From positions 1,054,001 to 1,118,000 of the forward strand of contig JAUZTG010000012.1 of assembly GCA_030734395.1 (NCBI GenBank): 64,000 nucleotides of DNA, written 5' to 3'. The stretch comes from Sarocladium kiliense (taxonomy: Eukaryota > Ascomycota > Sordariomycetes > Hypocreales > Sarocladiaceae). The translations under genes were made by a program, and so were the position numbers. Of this stretch, positions 25,566 through 36,015 are shown piece after piece. Each line of letters starts with the position of its first letter. Within the stretch, counting starts at the first letter, position 1. The notes beneath the pieces are model-generated. The model saw only the letters and a list, made by a program, of their open reading frames with translations, made no database searches and had not been told where the DNA came from.

Positions 25566-26313
25566 GATGATAGGCAGCGATGAGTTTACAGGACAAATGG
25601 TTGTTTTCCCGGTTGTTCAGCCCTACTTCGCATCCAGAATAGGGGCACAAGGACCTCTGACGGGAATCCCCAATGATGGTGCCAGGTGCTATCTTGCACC
25701 AGCTAGGTCACAGGGCATAGCTTAGAGAAAGAGTACTTGGCAATGGCTCTGTACTGTTGATAATGAGATGAAAGGGTACGCCCCAGAGTAGAAGATCCTC
25801 GTTCCCAATCTTGTCACACGTATGCAGATGATCGTGAGGATGCTGACTTTAGACATGGGCTATCATTGACTCTCAATACGCACTTGCAGATACTGGGGAC
25901 TGGCCATGCGTCGGTAATCCCAGTTCTGTCTAATGATAGTCCAGTTCTTTGCAGATATCTAATTGGTGTCTTTCCCAGATACACGGACAGTCGCTGCAGC
26001 AACTGAGTCTCCTGTCATTGATATTGACATTAACTCCTCAACTTCTGCATGATCACGAGGTGGAACAGAATTACAATATAATAGCCCGATTTGGTGAGAC
26101 AAAAACAGCCCAGATGGACAGGTGTATTTGAAATGAATACAAATCCCTAAATGTACATAAAGGTGGACAAGTTATCTCCTTGTCCACCGTGAGATCCCGT
26201 CTCGCTCAAGTCGTTGCCTTGTGCCCAAGCACATGAGAAACAGAGACATGCCCAAAAGTCGTCATCATACAGTGTCGTGCCGTTGAGGAACAATCCGACT
26301 GCGACCTCTCCAT
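25566..26313. other. convergent intergenic region
   Basis: This stretch lies between the DUF6923-like gene and the hydrophobin 3' end. No gene is seen; it presumably contains both 3' UTRs. The plus-strand frame 25330..25725 is an overlap artefact of the upstream gene. Confidence 0.45.
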
Positions 26314-26682
26314 TTAGTCGCTGACACCAGCGGGGGTGTTGCAGAGGATGCCCTGGTCGAGGATGGGAAGGACACAGCAGCGAGCACGCTGGCCGATGGC
26401 GGAGCAGACCTCAGAGAAGTTGTCGGCATCGACGGGGACATCCGGAGCTGTGGAAGTACAGTTGTGAGCAATGGACGAAGAAGACCACGGAGAAACCATT
26501 GGTTAAGACTTACGAGTACCGCAGTCGAGGTTGGCAACACCGAGGACATCAGTAGCGCAGCACTGGGCAGAGCCATATAGACCGCTGCAAGGGACGTAGG
26601 TCTGGCGGTCCTCAATGGGGGCGCCGGGAGCAGCAGAGGCAAGGCCAGCGAGGGCAACGAGGGCAACAGCGATGAACTGCAT
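26314..26682 (-). CDS. class II hydrophobin
   Basis: Two exons on the minus strand, 26682..26514 and 26447..26314, join across a 66-nt GTAAGT...CAG intron to give 100 residues. The start MQFIAVALVALAGLASAAP is a clear signal peptide. Eight cysteines at 32, 41, 42, 54, 71, 80, 81 and 92 give the pattern C-x8-CC-x11-C-x16-C-x8-CC-x10-C, which is the hydrophobin array with class II spacing. There is little sequence between the signal and Cys32, also typical of class II. Such proteins are secreted and self-assemble at air-water interfaces, coating aerial hyphae and spores and modifying surface wetting. The gene stands alone between two gaps. The mature protein probably begins near residue 18-27. 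Confidence 0.95.
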
Positions 26683-28964
26683 TTTGATGTTGTTGATGGG
26701 TTGGTGTTGTTTGAGGATTTGGAGAAAGACTGAACTGTAGTGGGCTTGGGACTGGGGAGAGCTGGTGATGAGGATGGAGAGACAAGTCGTGAAGAAAGCG
26801 AGGAACCGTGATGATATTTATACTGGAATGTGAGGCGACATCTCTACATGTGCCCATAGTTCTCTAGCTGCTGGCTCCGTAAAGTCTTGACCAGGCACTT
26901 CTGGGCTGAACCAGGCAAACCCGATGAAACTAAACAGAATAGTGCATTAACACCAAGGCCAATAGACTCCTGGTGAAGTCAGTGGCTGCGTTGAAACTGG
27001 CCCCGGTCAGCCAATTGCACTGGCAAATATCAATGTTTACGAAGGCGATCGTCACAGGAGAAGAGCCGAACTTGGCATTCGATTCGTCTTCTGGATGATG
27101 CTCCATAGAACTACCCTTTCCAGGCAATCAAGGCCGGGCCCCTAGCCGACGAGGAAGCAAGTGGGTTGAGAAAAGAGTGTGTGGAGGCTATAACACGGAT
27201 GCCTTGCCAGGCGTTATAGGTGGATATAGAGGGGGGCGATTATCACGATGCGTCATTCCCGTAACGGCTACGATTGCCCGTCGGATTCCCTGATCGGTGC
27301 AAAGATAGTGACGAGGATGGAGATGATCGAGCTGCACGCAGACTTGAGGTCCAGCTCGACAGGGGTACAGATGCAAGAACAAGGGGCTCTGGCAGAATGC
27401 ATGGACAGCAATGAGAAGCTTCCTCAAGATCGCCACGGCGATCGTTGCCATTGACGGTGCTACAGAGATCTTTAGACACGACCGTTGAAAACGTTGCAGC
27501 AAGTGAGGCAAAGAGCTGGCGGTCCAAGAATAGAACCGTGACAGAGGCGAACCCGGCCGAGGAGAGTGGCTTTTTACTAGCTGTGGCGAGATGACGGCTC
27601 ATGAGGCGGCAAAGGTTTAGCAGCAATTGGCAAACAGGAACAGGGTTGCACAATACCAATACAAAGAGTTGTGCCGATACGTCTAAGCAACTATCAGTCG
27701 ACTATGACGCGCCTAGGGTGAAGAGGGAGAGACAAGAAACGGGCTGATAACCGATCTCGAAACTCCACACTGTCTCACTTGAGCCCCTTAATGCCGTTAG
27801 TTAGTTGTACATACATGGCCATCGTGCTGCTTGAGATCATAAGTTGCGACGATATAATTACCCCAATTTCTCTGTGTCGGCAGTTGTCATCGAGATACAG
27901 GAACCCATCCCACCTTGAGCTGTGTTAGCCCAGCTGGTTGGCCCCTTGATCCCGGCTCGGCCGTTTAGCAGACAGGGAATAAATCAGGTTGGGCTTGCCG
28001 ACGCCTCCGCCAAGATCCCCCTGGTCTCCAAACTCTCCGCGGGCGCGAATGGGGAGCGGACAGGGATCATGGGGAGCGGAAGTAATCCTCCTCCTCCTCT
28101 CTCGGCCGGCTCTAGGACCCCAGTCCGTTCATGGTGTGTCAAGGGGGGGAATTTGGGACAAAGCAAGCTGAAAGAAACACGCAAGCCCTGCCAAACAGAG
28201 TCGCAAAGGGACAAAAACGAAGCCGATCTGACCGGTATTGACTGGGCTGCAGGTCGGCTGCCAGGGCGCAGCGTTGCATCGAGGGCCCGCCCAATGACGA
28301 CGGTCCAGCAATGCAGACCACCGCACGCTTCAGGCAAGGACACGCCTTGTGGATGTTTCCCAGCTCTGCAACCTCCATCAATCATCGTGCCTGGATTCGT
28401 TCCCTCGTATGCCTGCTGATTGCTGACATGTTGCCGTCTGGAGGGTATAACACACGTGGACTGTGGCGTCCCGACGAGGACATGGACATGCCCGAAACAG
28501 CACGCCGCAAGCCTGATGAGGGTGGCGATGGGACGATTCGATATAGCCAGTCCGAGAGAGAGGGCGCGCTTTTCCCCAGATGCACCGTGAAGGTCATTGC
28601 CGCTTTGGGCTGTGGCTATGGGAAGCCACAACGGCTCGTCGGCTGGATAATTGAGGCCAACCAACCTATAACACGGACGCGAGGCTTATAGCACGAGAGT
28701 TATAACGGGCTGCCTTTGCCTTTGCCTTGACACCCCTTTGCCACTGCTGATAGACTACTGAGATCGTATCGTGGGCTTAGCGCCCTGGTTCCCCCTAAAT
28801 GAGCAATGACGATGCCAATATTCCTCCTTGTGTTGTTCACCCTGCGAGCCTTGTCCTCCTCTCCTTGCCATCTGCCGCTTTGTTCGTCCTGTCGGAGATG
28901 ACACTCATGCAGCTGTGCGCTCTATCGAATGCCATGCCGCCTCAGCATTTGCGTCACATGTCCT
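26683..28964. other. intergenic, hydrophobin promoter side
   Basis: This 2.3 kb stretch lies upstream of the hydrophobin and downstream of the HET gene. A minus-strand frame of 226 codons (27984..28664) and one of 138 codons (27243..27659) are open but show no domain, transit signal or splice partner. The proximal 26.7-26.9 kb must hold the hydrophobin promoter. Confidence 0.45.
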
Positions 28965-31244
28965 TCATCTTATCCTGAATGTCCTCGCCTCGGCTGCGTC
29001 GCCATCCTTCAACAGCTCACCGTCCATGATGCCATCACAGTACGCCTCTCCCAGGTATGACCACATCCCATCCTCTTCATCATCACGCTCTCCCGTCCTC
29101 CTCAGCACGTGTGGGACTGTGCTGCCTGGGAAGAGGACCACGACATCATCGGGTTGCATTGTCCGTGGTCCGAGCCCGATGTGCCCGTGCTCAGTCACAT
29201 ACAGTCGCTGCTCTCTGTTCTTCAGCATGAAGTCATTGAGTGCGCTGAGCGCTTCGCTGTGCTCCACGGCCGCATCCAAGCCATGCTTGCGAAGGTTCTC
29301 CTCTCGTTTGGACGGGAAGAGTGTCAGCCGGTGAAACTGCTTCCTGAAGCGTAACCAATGTGAGAATCCTACTGTGACCGATGATGCAAGGCATAAGCCT
29401 GTCACATCAACCAGAAACATGGCCGCACCCTTTGCCCAGTTGAGGCTCGTGACAATTGGATTTGTCGCCATGGCGCGACAGATGTCAGTCTCGCCTCCTG
29501 GCACCCAATACCAAGGGACTATACCAATCGTCTTGAATATGCGATCGATGTGATACGACCTGACTCGCTCGTCGATGTTGAGGAACATCTGGCCGGTTCT
29601 GGCGACCTGCGATTTAGCAGCACGAAGCCCAACCCTGATGTACTCCTCAGGCATGCCTTTATCGCGCAGGTATCGTTCAGAGAGGCCGTGATCAGCAAGC
29701 CGAATGTCGGCATCAGCTCGTCTTTGATCATCAGGGTTGTACCGCTGGAACCGACTCTCCGGTATCTCATTAGCCAGTCGAAGAAACTCATCAATCTCCC
29801 CATAACACAGTTGAGCACCTCTATCATCGATTCGCTCAGTAGCTGTTGGCTCATGGTCTTGGGAGAATTCCCGCTTGCCAACCCTCGTGATGCGATCAAC
29901 CATGAAGCCCTGCACCATCAGCGTCCCCGTGGCTAGATCAACCTCAGCCTGTGGCAAATGGCCAAAGGCAGTTCCTGCTGCAAATTGAGGCTCACCCAGC
30001 TTTGTGTAGCCTCGTGGAGTATACAGCAGCATGTTCCAGTCCGGGACCCAGCTATGAAGATCATTCTGCTTCGGAAATTGAGAGTAGCACAGAATATCGA
30101 GGTTTCTCCGGACTTGAAGCGCAGCAAACTCTGTATATACGCTCACGACATTATTATATCGCACTTCCATCTTGTGCAAATCGTCATCGTGAGCCATCAA
30201 TCCCATGACACCGTATATCCGGTCCTCAGGCATTGAACATCCAATTCTTGGCGCACCATCAGCAACGCCATATCGGAGTACCGTGTCCAAGGCGTTTTGC
30301 CGTGTGCCGGAGACGTGAATCGCGCGTCGCTCCTGGTAGATCCGGATAAAGCCCTGTGACAGCTGCAGCACGTCCCAATGCAAGGTCAGGTCGGCCTTTG
30401 ACACCTTGCGGTCAACTTGATTTGGCAGATAAGAAGTGTAGATGCTGAAGAAGAGATTGCCGCCGCGGAAACAGTCGAGGCACAGTGTGCGGGTGCCACA
30501 GACTACGACAACGTCGGAAGGGAGACATATCTCCTGGATAACCCAGAGACGTGAGAACCAGGACCGCTTGAATACATCTCCCATCGCTTGAAGAGGGAAG
30601 CCTTTCACATACTGATCCATCAGACGTCGTAGATCATCAGTATCCTCGCGTATCACTCCAGAGGTTGATATGCTGGGATTCATGACAGCATCAAAGACTT
30701 GCACGAAATGCCCACGGTTCGGCCCCATCAGCCGGCTCAGGGTCCCATCTGCATGGATTTCCTGCACAAAATCGAACCAACAATCTGACCGACGTGTTCC
30801 TCCTCCAAGCCAAATCAGAGTCCGGGTACTATGGGCGTAGATATCTTGCATAAGTGGCACCTGATCTGCCTTCTCCACATTATTGTGCTGATCAAGGCAG
30901 ATCTGGTCAACAAATACAAGGCCCTTCACATTGCCATTGTCCATCATCTGGAGCAACGCGGATTCCAGTGGCCGATGGATGAAGAGCTGTCGTTGTCCAG
31001 AGGCTGTCTCAATGATCACGCGCCGGTCAGGAATCTGCCCATCGGCTACACCCCAGGTGTAGGAAAGGCACTCGTACGCACATCCCGAGTCGATTTGGAC
31101 TTCCTCGATTTCAATGTGCAGAGTACCTCTGTCGAGAAAAGGAGGCCAGGTTCGCAGGCGGTCTAGGAGTCTGATCGCTCTGAAGGTACGCGTCCCAGGG
31201 ATGAGGCTGGAGTATACGTAATCTGGAAACGTATCCGACGCCAT
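28965..31244 (-). CDS. HET-domain (heterokaryon incompatibility) protein
   Basis: An intronless frame encodes 759 residues. The HET domain is complete: YECLSYTWG at 57-65, FVDQICLDQHN at 111-121, QVPLMQDIY at 128-136, IWLGG at 144-148 and FSRLWVIQEI at 230-239. The C-terminal 500 residues have no repeat (no WD, ankyrin or TPR seen) and no NACHT ATPase; near the C-terminus, FFxxGSTVPHVLRR- and YLGEAYCDGIMDGE-like sequence matches the usual ending of this fungal family. HET proteins trigger cell death or growth arrest when unlike strains fuse, or act in related recognition. Whether this copy is an active incompatibility locus cannot be told. The first Met is followed directly by conserved-looking sequence. 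Confidence 0.93.
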   Translation of the reverse strand: MASDTFPDYVYSSLIPGTRTFRAIRLLDRLRTWPPFLDRGTLHIEIEEVQIDSGCAYECLSYTWGVADGQIPDRRVIIETASGQRQLFIHRPLESALLQMMDNGNVKGLVFVDQICLDQHNNVEKADQVPLMQDIYAHSTRTLIWLGGGTRRSDCWFDFVQEIHADGTLSRLMGPNRGHFVQVFDAVMNPSISTSGVIREDTDDLRRLMDQYVKGFPLQAMGDVFKRSWFSRLWVIQEICLPSDVVVVCGTRTLCLDCFRGGNLFFSIYTSYLPNQVDRKVSKADLTLHWDVLQLSQGFIRIYQERRAIHVSGTRQNALDTVLRYGVADGAPRIGCSMPEDRIYGVMGLMAHDDDLHKMEVRYNNVVSVYTEFAALQVRRNLDILCYSQFPKQNDLHSWVPDWNMLLYTPRGYTKLGEPQFAAGTAFGHLPQAEVDLATGTLMVQGFMVDRITRVGKREFSQDHEPTATERIDDRGAQLCYGEIDEFLRLANEIPESRFQRYNPDDQRRADADIRLADHGLSERYLRDKGMPEEYIRVGLRAAKSQVARTGQMFLNIDERVRSYHIDRIFKTIGIVPWYWVPGGETDICRAMATNPIVTSLNWAKGAAMFLVDVTGLCLASSVTVGFSHWLRFRKQFHRLTLFPSKREENLRKHGLDAAVEHSEALSALNDFMLKNREQRLYVTEHGHIGLGPRTMQPDDVVVLFPGSTVPHVLRRTGERDDEEDGMWSYLGEAYCDGIMDGELLKDGDAAEARTFRIR

Positions 31245-31729
31245 GAGGGCAAACTTCTTCGAGCATGCGCTCGATACTCTGGGCTTGACGATAATTGCGA
31301 GAGGGGTAATGAGGACGAGGCATCATGTCATGTCGTCTTGGGCTGTAGTTCAGTCCCTCAAGACCCATGTCGCTGCCGCTCAGCCGCAATACTGCCTGAC
31401 TGAGCCTCAAACGGGCAAGTCGAGTGGGACGCTGTGCTCGTGATGATAACGGCGGCAGTAACAGTATTCTAGGTTGGAGTGAAGATCAACGGTGACTGTG
31501 ATGTTTGCAGGATATTTGTAGGCTGGATTGTGATTAGCCATGGGTTGCGACAGTGTGTCATGTCAATAGAGACAAGAATTGCCCTGCCTGCGCTGAACGG
31601 TGTATCTATTTCGCCCTCCATACGAACTCAAAGAACTCCCATGTCCATCAAGGCAAGTATCTCCGTCTCCTTCATCCTCTAATATACATTCCCGGCCCAT
31701 CAATGTCTTCTGCTTCTTCATCACTTCGC
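31245..31729. other. HET promoter and complex I subunit 3' region
   Basis: This stretch of 485 nt lies between the HET gene start and the complex I subunit stop, both on the minus strand. No gene is recognised. Confidence 0.4.
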
Positions 31730-32544
31730 TCAAGCCTTGGCCTGTCTTTCTGCCTCAAGCTCCCTCTCCGCCTGCTGGTAGTACTTGGCCGTGTCGACAC
31801 CGTGCTGGTTGTGGTTGACAAAGTTGAACCACGGAATGATGTCGTTCATGAGGGCCGCATACCTTCCTTGGCGCGCAGCGACGCCTTGGATGTATGGGCT
31901 CAGTGTGGGTTCGCCGTAAAGTGGTTTTCCGGCCTTGACCTTGCCGACCATCTCCTTCATGTCCATCTCGATCTCGCGGGCGTTCTCGGTGGCGCCGTAG
32001 AATCGGACTGTTCGAGGGAGCGTATTTCGTTAGCATTTCTGGTGTCTGCTGCAGACCTTCACTTGGGGGGAGAAGCCTGGAGGGATAACGTACGAACTGA
32101 TCGCTGGTAGAAGTACAGGAAGCCACCGGCGAGACCAAGGAATCCTGACAGGCGCAGGGCCTTGGGGAAACCTCCACGTCCAACCTCTGAGGGCTGGAAC
32201 CTCTCCATGGCCACGATCAGACCAGGACCAGCTGCGGCTGCGATACCACCGGCCAGGTAGTCGGAAGGTCTGGCATATCCAATCACGCGCTTGAAGTGAC
32301 TACAGAGGAAGGTCAGCATAGTCCCATGCGATTAAAAAAAGCATCCGGCGTTCGGTATTCGACAGTCGTAGGCGCATGAGGGTGGATTCGAACGTACGGA
32401 TCATTGTCGATGAGCTACTTCGAGGTCAGCAATTGGGTCAGTCATGGGGCCAATTGAGGTCAAACGCACAGGGTATTCGGTCTGAGCGACCTTGCTGGTG
32501 CCCACGTAGGTAGCGGGCACCTCTTTGCTTGCGGTGTCGGCCAT
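31730..32544 (-). CDS. mitochondrial complex I accessory subunit, 20.9 kDa type
   Basis: Four exons on the minus strand, 32544..32470, 32414..32398 (17 nt), 32299..32094 and 32007..31730, encode 191 residues. Introns are 55, 98 and 86 nt, GT-AG and in phase. The product reads YVGTSKVAQTEYP-LIDNDP-HFKRVIGYARPSDY, then VGRGGFPKALRLSG and GFLYFYQRS, and ends with IPWFNFVNHNQHGVDTAKYYQQAE. This matches my knowledge of the Neurospora 20.9 kDa subunit (NUXM in Yarrowia), a lineage-restricted accessory subunit of NADH:ubiquinone oxidoreductase in the inner mitochondrial membrane. Two membrane segments are visible (GGIAAAAGPGLIVAM and LSGFLGLAGGFLYFY). It is divergently arranged with the csm3 gene across 250 bp. 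A stop-containing first intron is why it cannot be read as one frame. Confidence 0.92.
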
Positions 32545-32794
32545 AATGCACCTCCGTTGAGCGTCGAATGGGTTGGTCGTCTCGTTGAGGTCGGCAATGG
32601 CAGCTCCGTCTCGATGGTTTGCCCGAACGGGGGTCACGTGAAGGACGCATCACGTGATGCCTCTCGACCTTGGGGTGGTGGGGCAAACACTCTACGCCTA
32701 GACGCGTCGACCGGCGTGGGGAACGCGTCGGCCATTGACGATGGGACGAGAGCCATGCCTACAATCCGCATTTTCTGAGAGATAAATACGCACA
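32545..32794. promoter_or_regulatory. divergent promoter, complex I subunit / csm3
   Basis: These 250 bp between two divergent starts must contain both promoters. No specific factor site is claimed. Confidence 0.5.
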
Positions 32795-33756
32795 ATGGCT
32801 TCAGAGACGGCTATGCCTTCGCGGCATGACGACATCGACAATTACGACGCGGGCGACTTGTCTGATGACCCTTTCGCATCACCACCACCGGATTCTGCTA
32901 CGAAGAAGCGCAAGGCCAATGGCGATGGAGGTCTGGGTATCGACGAGGAAGTCTCAGTGCAGAAGCGTGCTCGGGTGCCAAACGTGAAGCTGGACGAAGA
33001 AAGACTCCTCGGTCCTGCTGGGCTTCCAAAACTTAAAGCAAGGGCAAGCAACCTCAAGATCAAAGGCAAAGGCCATGAGGTGAGCATCCATTCTTCCACT
33101 CTCATCCCGCTCCCGCACCAAGTATATGCTAACGCCGTACTAAACTTACAAAGTTCTCCGATGCAGCCCGACTTCTCTCGTTCTATCAACTCTGGCTCGA
33201 CGACCTGTTTCCGAAGGCAAAATTCCTCGACGCATTAGCCATGGTGGAAAAAGCCGGCCACAAGAAGCGCCTCATGAACGCACGCAACCAGTGGATCAGC
33301 GAAGGACGACCAGGCAACAAAGATGACCACGACGACGACGACGGTCTTGAGTCAAATACACGCTCGGCTGCTCACTTCTCAGCCGCGGTAAATGGAACTG
33401 GTGATCACCCATCAACACCTCCTCGAGACGACGTCCCTGGCGACGACGATCTATACGACGCCACACCGCGACAACAGCACCCCGCACGAGATGTTCCAGA
33501 AGACGATGACCTCGACGCCCTAATAGCTGAAGCAGAAGCCAACGACCGATCGAAACAAAGCACTTCAAAACCGCAAATGGAGCCGAGTGCAGGAGGTGAT
33601 GCTGATGAGTTGGATGCGCTCATCGCAGAAGCAGAGGGAGCGGAAGCCGGAGCCAATGCAACTACGAATGTTGCTACCTCAAGAAAGGCTGACGAAAGAG
33701 AGAATGATTTCGCGGATGAGGAGGCGGCCATGCAGGAGATGGAGGGTTTGTGGTGA
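32795..33756 (+). CDS. csm3: Csm3/Swi3 replication fork protection factor
   Basis: Two exons, 32795..33079 and 33154..33756, encode 295 residues; the 74-nt intron has a GTGAGC donor, a CTAAC branch-like box and an AAG acceptor. After a disordered acidic/basic N-terminus, residues about 65-150 form the Swi3 domain: [12 protein letters not shown], then [40 protein letters not shown] and the NQWISEG end. The rest is acidic and disordered, with repeated [16 protein letters not shown] units near 223 and 250. Csm3/Swi3 pairs with Tof1/Swi1 to hold stalled replication forks and support the checkpoint in the nucleus. The exon 1 frame ends in a stop soon after the donor, which supports the splice. Confidence 0.93.
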
Positions 33757-34407
33757 CGGAGTTCGCCACGTCAGTTTGGCGGGACAACCTTCAGTAAACC
33801 TTCCGAGGCCTGGCGGGCAGACATGAGGCGTTACAGGAGTTTCAGTCACGACAAATGTGATGGGATTTCTATTCTTAACTTAACATGGCACGTGAGGCGA
33901 TTGGATGTGATAAGTCAAGACGGCTTCATTTTGAATTGATAGCGCCTATTTTACACGAAGGCCTGGATAACCCAGACCTAGATCTCATCGGTGTCCGCGT
34001 CCTCCAGAGGCACCCAGACCCGTATCCCATACGCCGCGTCATGATTTTATTCCCAAACGTCGTTCACGTGTGTCTAATGATGAAAGGTGGCCGGCCGGCT
34101 ACCCCTCTGGACAGCACGCTGTTTCCTGCTTAACCTCGCTCCGTTCTTCACCTTGAGTATATATTTCTGGTTGGTTGTTCTGTTCTTGTCTTGAAAGACG
34201 GTCTTCTCGGGAACGAGCGCCACGTCAAGCCTCATCTGTCGTTGCTGTTGCCTACGCTCCTCAACCCGGATGGACCAGAGGAGGGTAAGCAATACTTCAC
34301 GAGACGGCAGGGCTATGCTGCTCAGACAGTCTGTTAGCTCACGATCAACATCTCCGCGCGTCGCGCTGGAACCGCCGAGCGAGGCCTCGACCCGATCGTC
34401 ACGTCCT
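33757..34407. other. convergent 3' region of csm3 and hacA
   Basis: This stretch lies between the csm3 stop and the stop of the spliced hacA frame. The unspliced hacA frame stays open through 34407 down to 34074, so this region is 3' UTR for the induced mRNA but would be coding in the uninduced one. Confidence 0.5.
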
Positions 34408-35672
34408 TCAGACACCAACCGCAATGCCACCATCGTCGCATCCGAGAGAGGACGCGCCAGATTGGGGCTGCTGGATAGGATTTTCCGAAGAGACTTGAGT
34501 CTCAAAGTCATAGACCTGCTGGCCGAGCCAGTGGTCTGCAGCGGAGCTGTCATCGCTCGCTGCCATAAATTCTGAAGCGGCAAAGCCTGCTTCGTCTGTG
34601 ATGAAGTCGTTGATGTCGAAGAAGCTGGGGGCAGCGTCACCAACCAAATGATCGTCGTCAAGAGTTGAGGAGTCGGGCGAAGAGAGAAGCCCGCTTTCGA
34701 GGACATAGCGATCTGCATCAGCGGCCGTTGGCAGACTGAGAGAATCGCCGAGGCTGAACTGAAAATCATTTGGAAGTACAGAAGCCATGCCAAGAGGGGT
34801 TGCGTCGAGGTTGGCGAGACCTCCTGAGGAGCACTCGGCATCACCTCCGCCGACATGTGACACGGCAGGTCGGACAACATCTCTGCAGGATGTTGTGTCA
34901 CGTCGGGGAAGGTGGTGGAGGGCGCCTTGGAGGACTCAGACTCGACAGCAGGCTCTATGTTGCTGGCGTCGGGAACGGGGGTCAGGCCGGGTGAAAGGGA
35001 GGCCGGGTTGACGGTGGCGTTGGGAGACCCAGGGAGCATCAGCTCGTTAGACAGCCCAGCCTTGTTCTTGTAGCCGTCTTGTGAGCTGAAGAGCTCCTGG
35101 GACAGAGCGATTGTGTCTCGCGCGGAGTCGAGAAGGGGATTTGCCGCGGTCGCGAGACCAGAATCTTGACGAAGGCTCTGGAGTTGCTGGTACATCAAGA
35201 GATTTGCCTTTTGAGCGTCGCGAAGCATGGCCTCAAGCTCCTCGTTGCGCTTCTCAAGAGCCTCAACCTCGAGCCTCTTGCGTTCACGGGAGGACTGAGC
35301 GGCGCGACGATTCCGGAGAACACGCTCGACGCGGCGCTGCTCCTTCTCATCCTCGGTCTTGGCTCGCTTTCGCGGAGGGAGGTTGGTCTTGGGCTCTGGG
35401 AGGACTTGACCCCATGACTTGCGCTTCTTGGTCTTCTTGTCGGAAGATCCAGGGGTGGCGGGTTCGGTGTTGTCCTCAGTCTTGATGTCCTGGTCACAGG
35501 GCGTTCCAAGCCTCTCGTCGGAGCTCTTAGGCGTCAACATGTCTGTGGGGTCCATGGTGGCGTTTGTGGAAGAGAACAGGGATGGGTAGTTGTCCCCGGG
35601 TGTAGAGATGAAGGAGTCGGCAGGTGAGTCGTCAAACTGCACGAGCGGCGAAGCTTGTGAACTTTGCTGCAT
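34408..35672 (-). CDS. hacA: HacA/Hac1 bZIP regulator of the unfolded protein response
   Basis: On the minus strand the induced frame joins 35672..34886 to 34865..34408 by removing 20 nt, giving 414 residues and an exact frame. A KSWGQVLPEPKTNLPPRKRAKT block (86-106) precedes the basic region (about 113-134, core N-x2-A-A-x-S-S-R at 121-129) and a leucine zipper to about 167. The spliced tail is acidic, carries SSPDSSTLDDDHLVGDAAPSF and ends GCDDGGIAVGV, the conserved end of induced fungal HacA. Without the cut the frame continues to 34074 as 532 residues with a different tail. HacA activates ER chaperone and secretion genes after Ire1 cuts its mRNA. No spliceosomal intron is seen. Short upstream frames lie in the leader. 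Confidence 0.96.
34866..34885 (-). other. hacA: 20-nt Ire1-type unconventional intron of hacA
   Basis: The intron lies within CTG|CAGAGATG...GACCTG|CCGT on the minus strand. Both cut sites fit the CNG|CNGN loop rule, and the intron length equals the 20 nt known from Aspergillus and Trichoderma. The ends are not GT-AG, so the spliceosome would not use it. Removal moves the ribosome from the 532-residue frame into the frame ending GCDDGGIAVGV (junction codon 263, ...HPAVSHVGGG). Confidence 0.93.
34874..34896 (-). promoter_or_regulatory. hacA: RNA hairpin at the 5' Ire1 site
   Basis: ACAACATC pairs perfectly with GATGTTGT (8 bp) around the 7-nt loop CTG|CAGA, with the cut after the third loop base. 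This is the structure Ire1 RNases recognise. The 3' site has a shorter stem, GAC...GTC (34859..34871), around CTG|CCGT. Confidence 0.9.
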
Positions 35673-35766
35673 AATTGTGTTGGAGGGAAGTGTGTGAGTG
35701 AGAGCGTGCTGGTGTGCTTGGGCTCAAAATCAGATTGTAGCTGGTAAAGGAAATGGCAACCTCTGA

Positions 35767-35793
35767 TCAAGGCGAGATATAGTTGGACTGCAT
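35767..35793 (-). promoter_or_regulatory. upstream ORF in the hacA leader (8 codons)
   Basis: ATG to TGA encodes MQSNYISP, ending 94 nt before the hacA ATG on the same strand. hacA/hac1 leaders in other filamentous fungi carry a short uORF that lowers translation until a shorter transcript is made. Here only presence and position are seen. Confidence 0.5.
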
Positions 35794-35991
35794 GACAGGC
35801 AGCAGTGTTGAGGATAGCGTCAATCGATGGCGATGAGTCAACGCGTAGTGGAGCAACAAGGACGAACCCTGACAGGAGCAAGAGGAGAGAACGAAGGGAA
35901 GGAGGACAAGTGTTCTCAAGGGCCTCGCAGCCTCGGATGGGTGGTGTTGTGACTCGAATGTTAGGGAGCGAGGGTGGGCAGTGCCGTCTCT

Positions 35992-36015
35992 TTATGTTGA
36001 GGACACGTTGGTCAT
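35992..36015 (-). promoter_or_regulatory. possible second upstream ORF of hacA (7 codons)
   Basis: ATG to TAA encodes MTNVSST, about 320 nt upstream of the hacA start. It matters only if the transcript begins this far upstream, which cannot be judged here. Confidence 0.25.

Noticed and set aside
27984..28664. 226-codon minus-strand frame
   Set aside because: Composition is mixed with no domain, signal or transit peptide; the length alone is not convincing in this GC-richer region.
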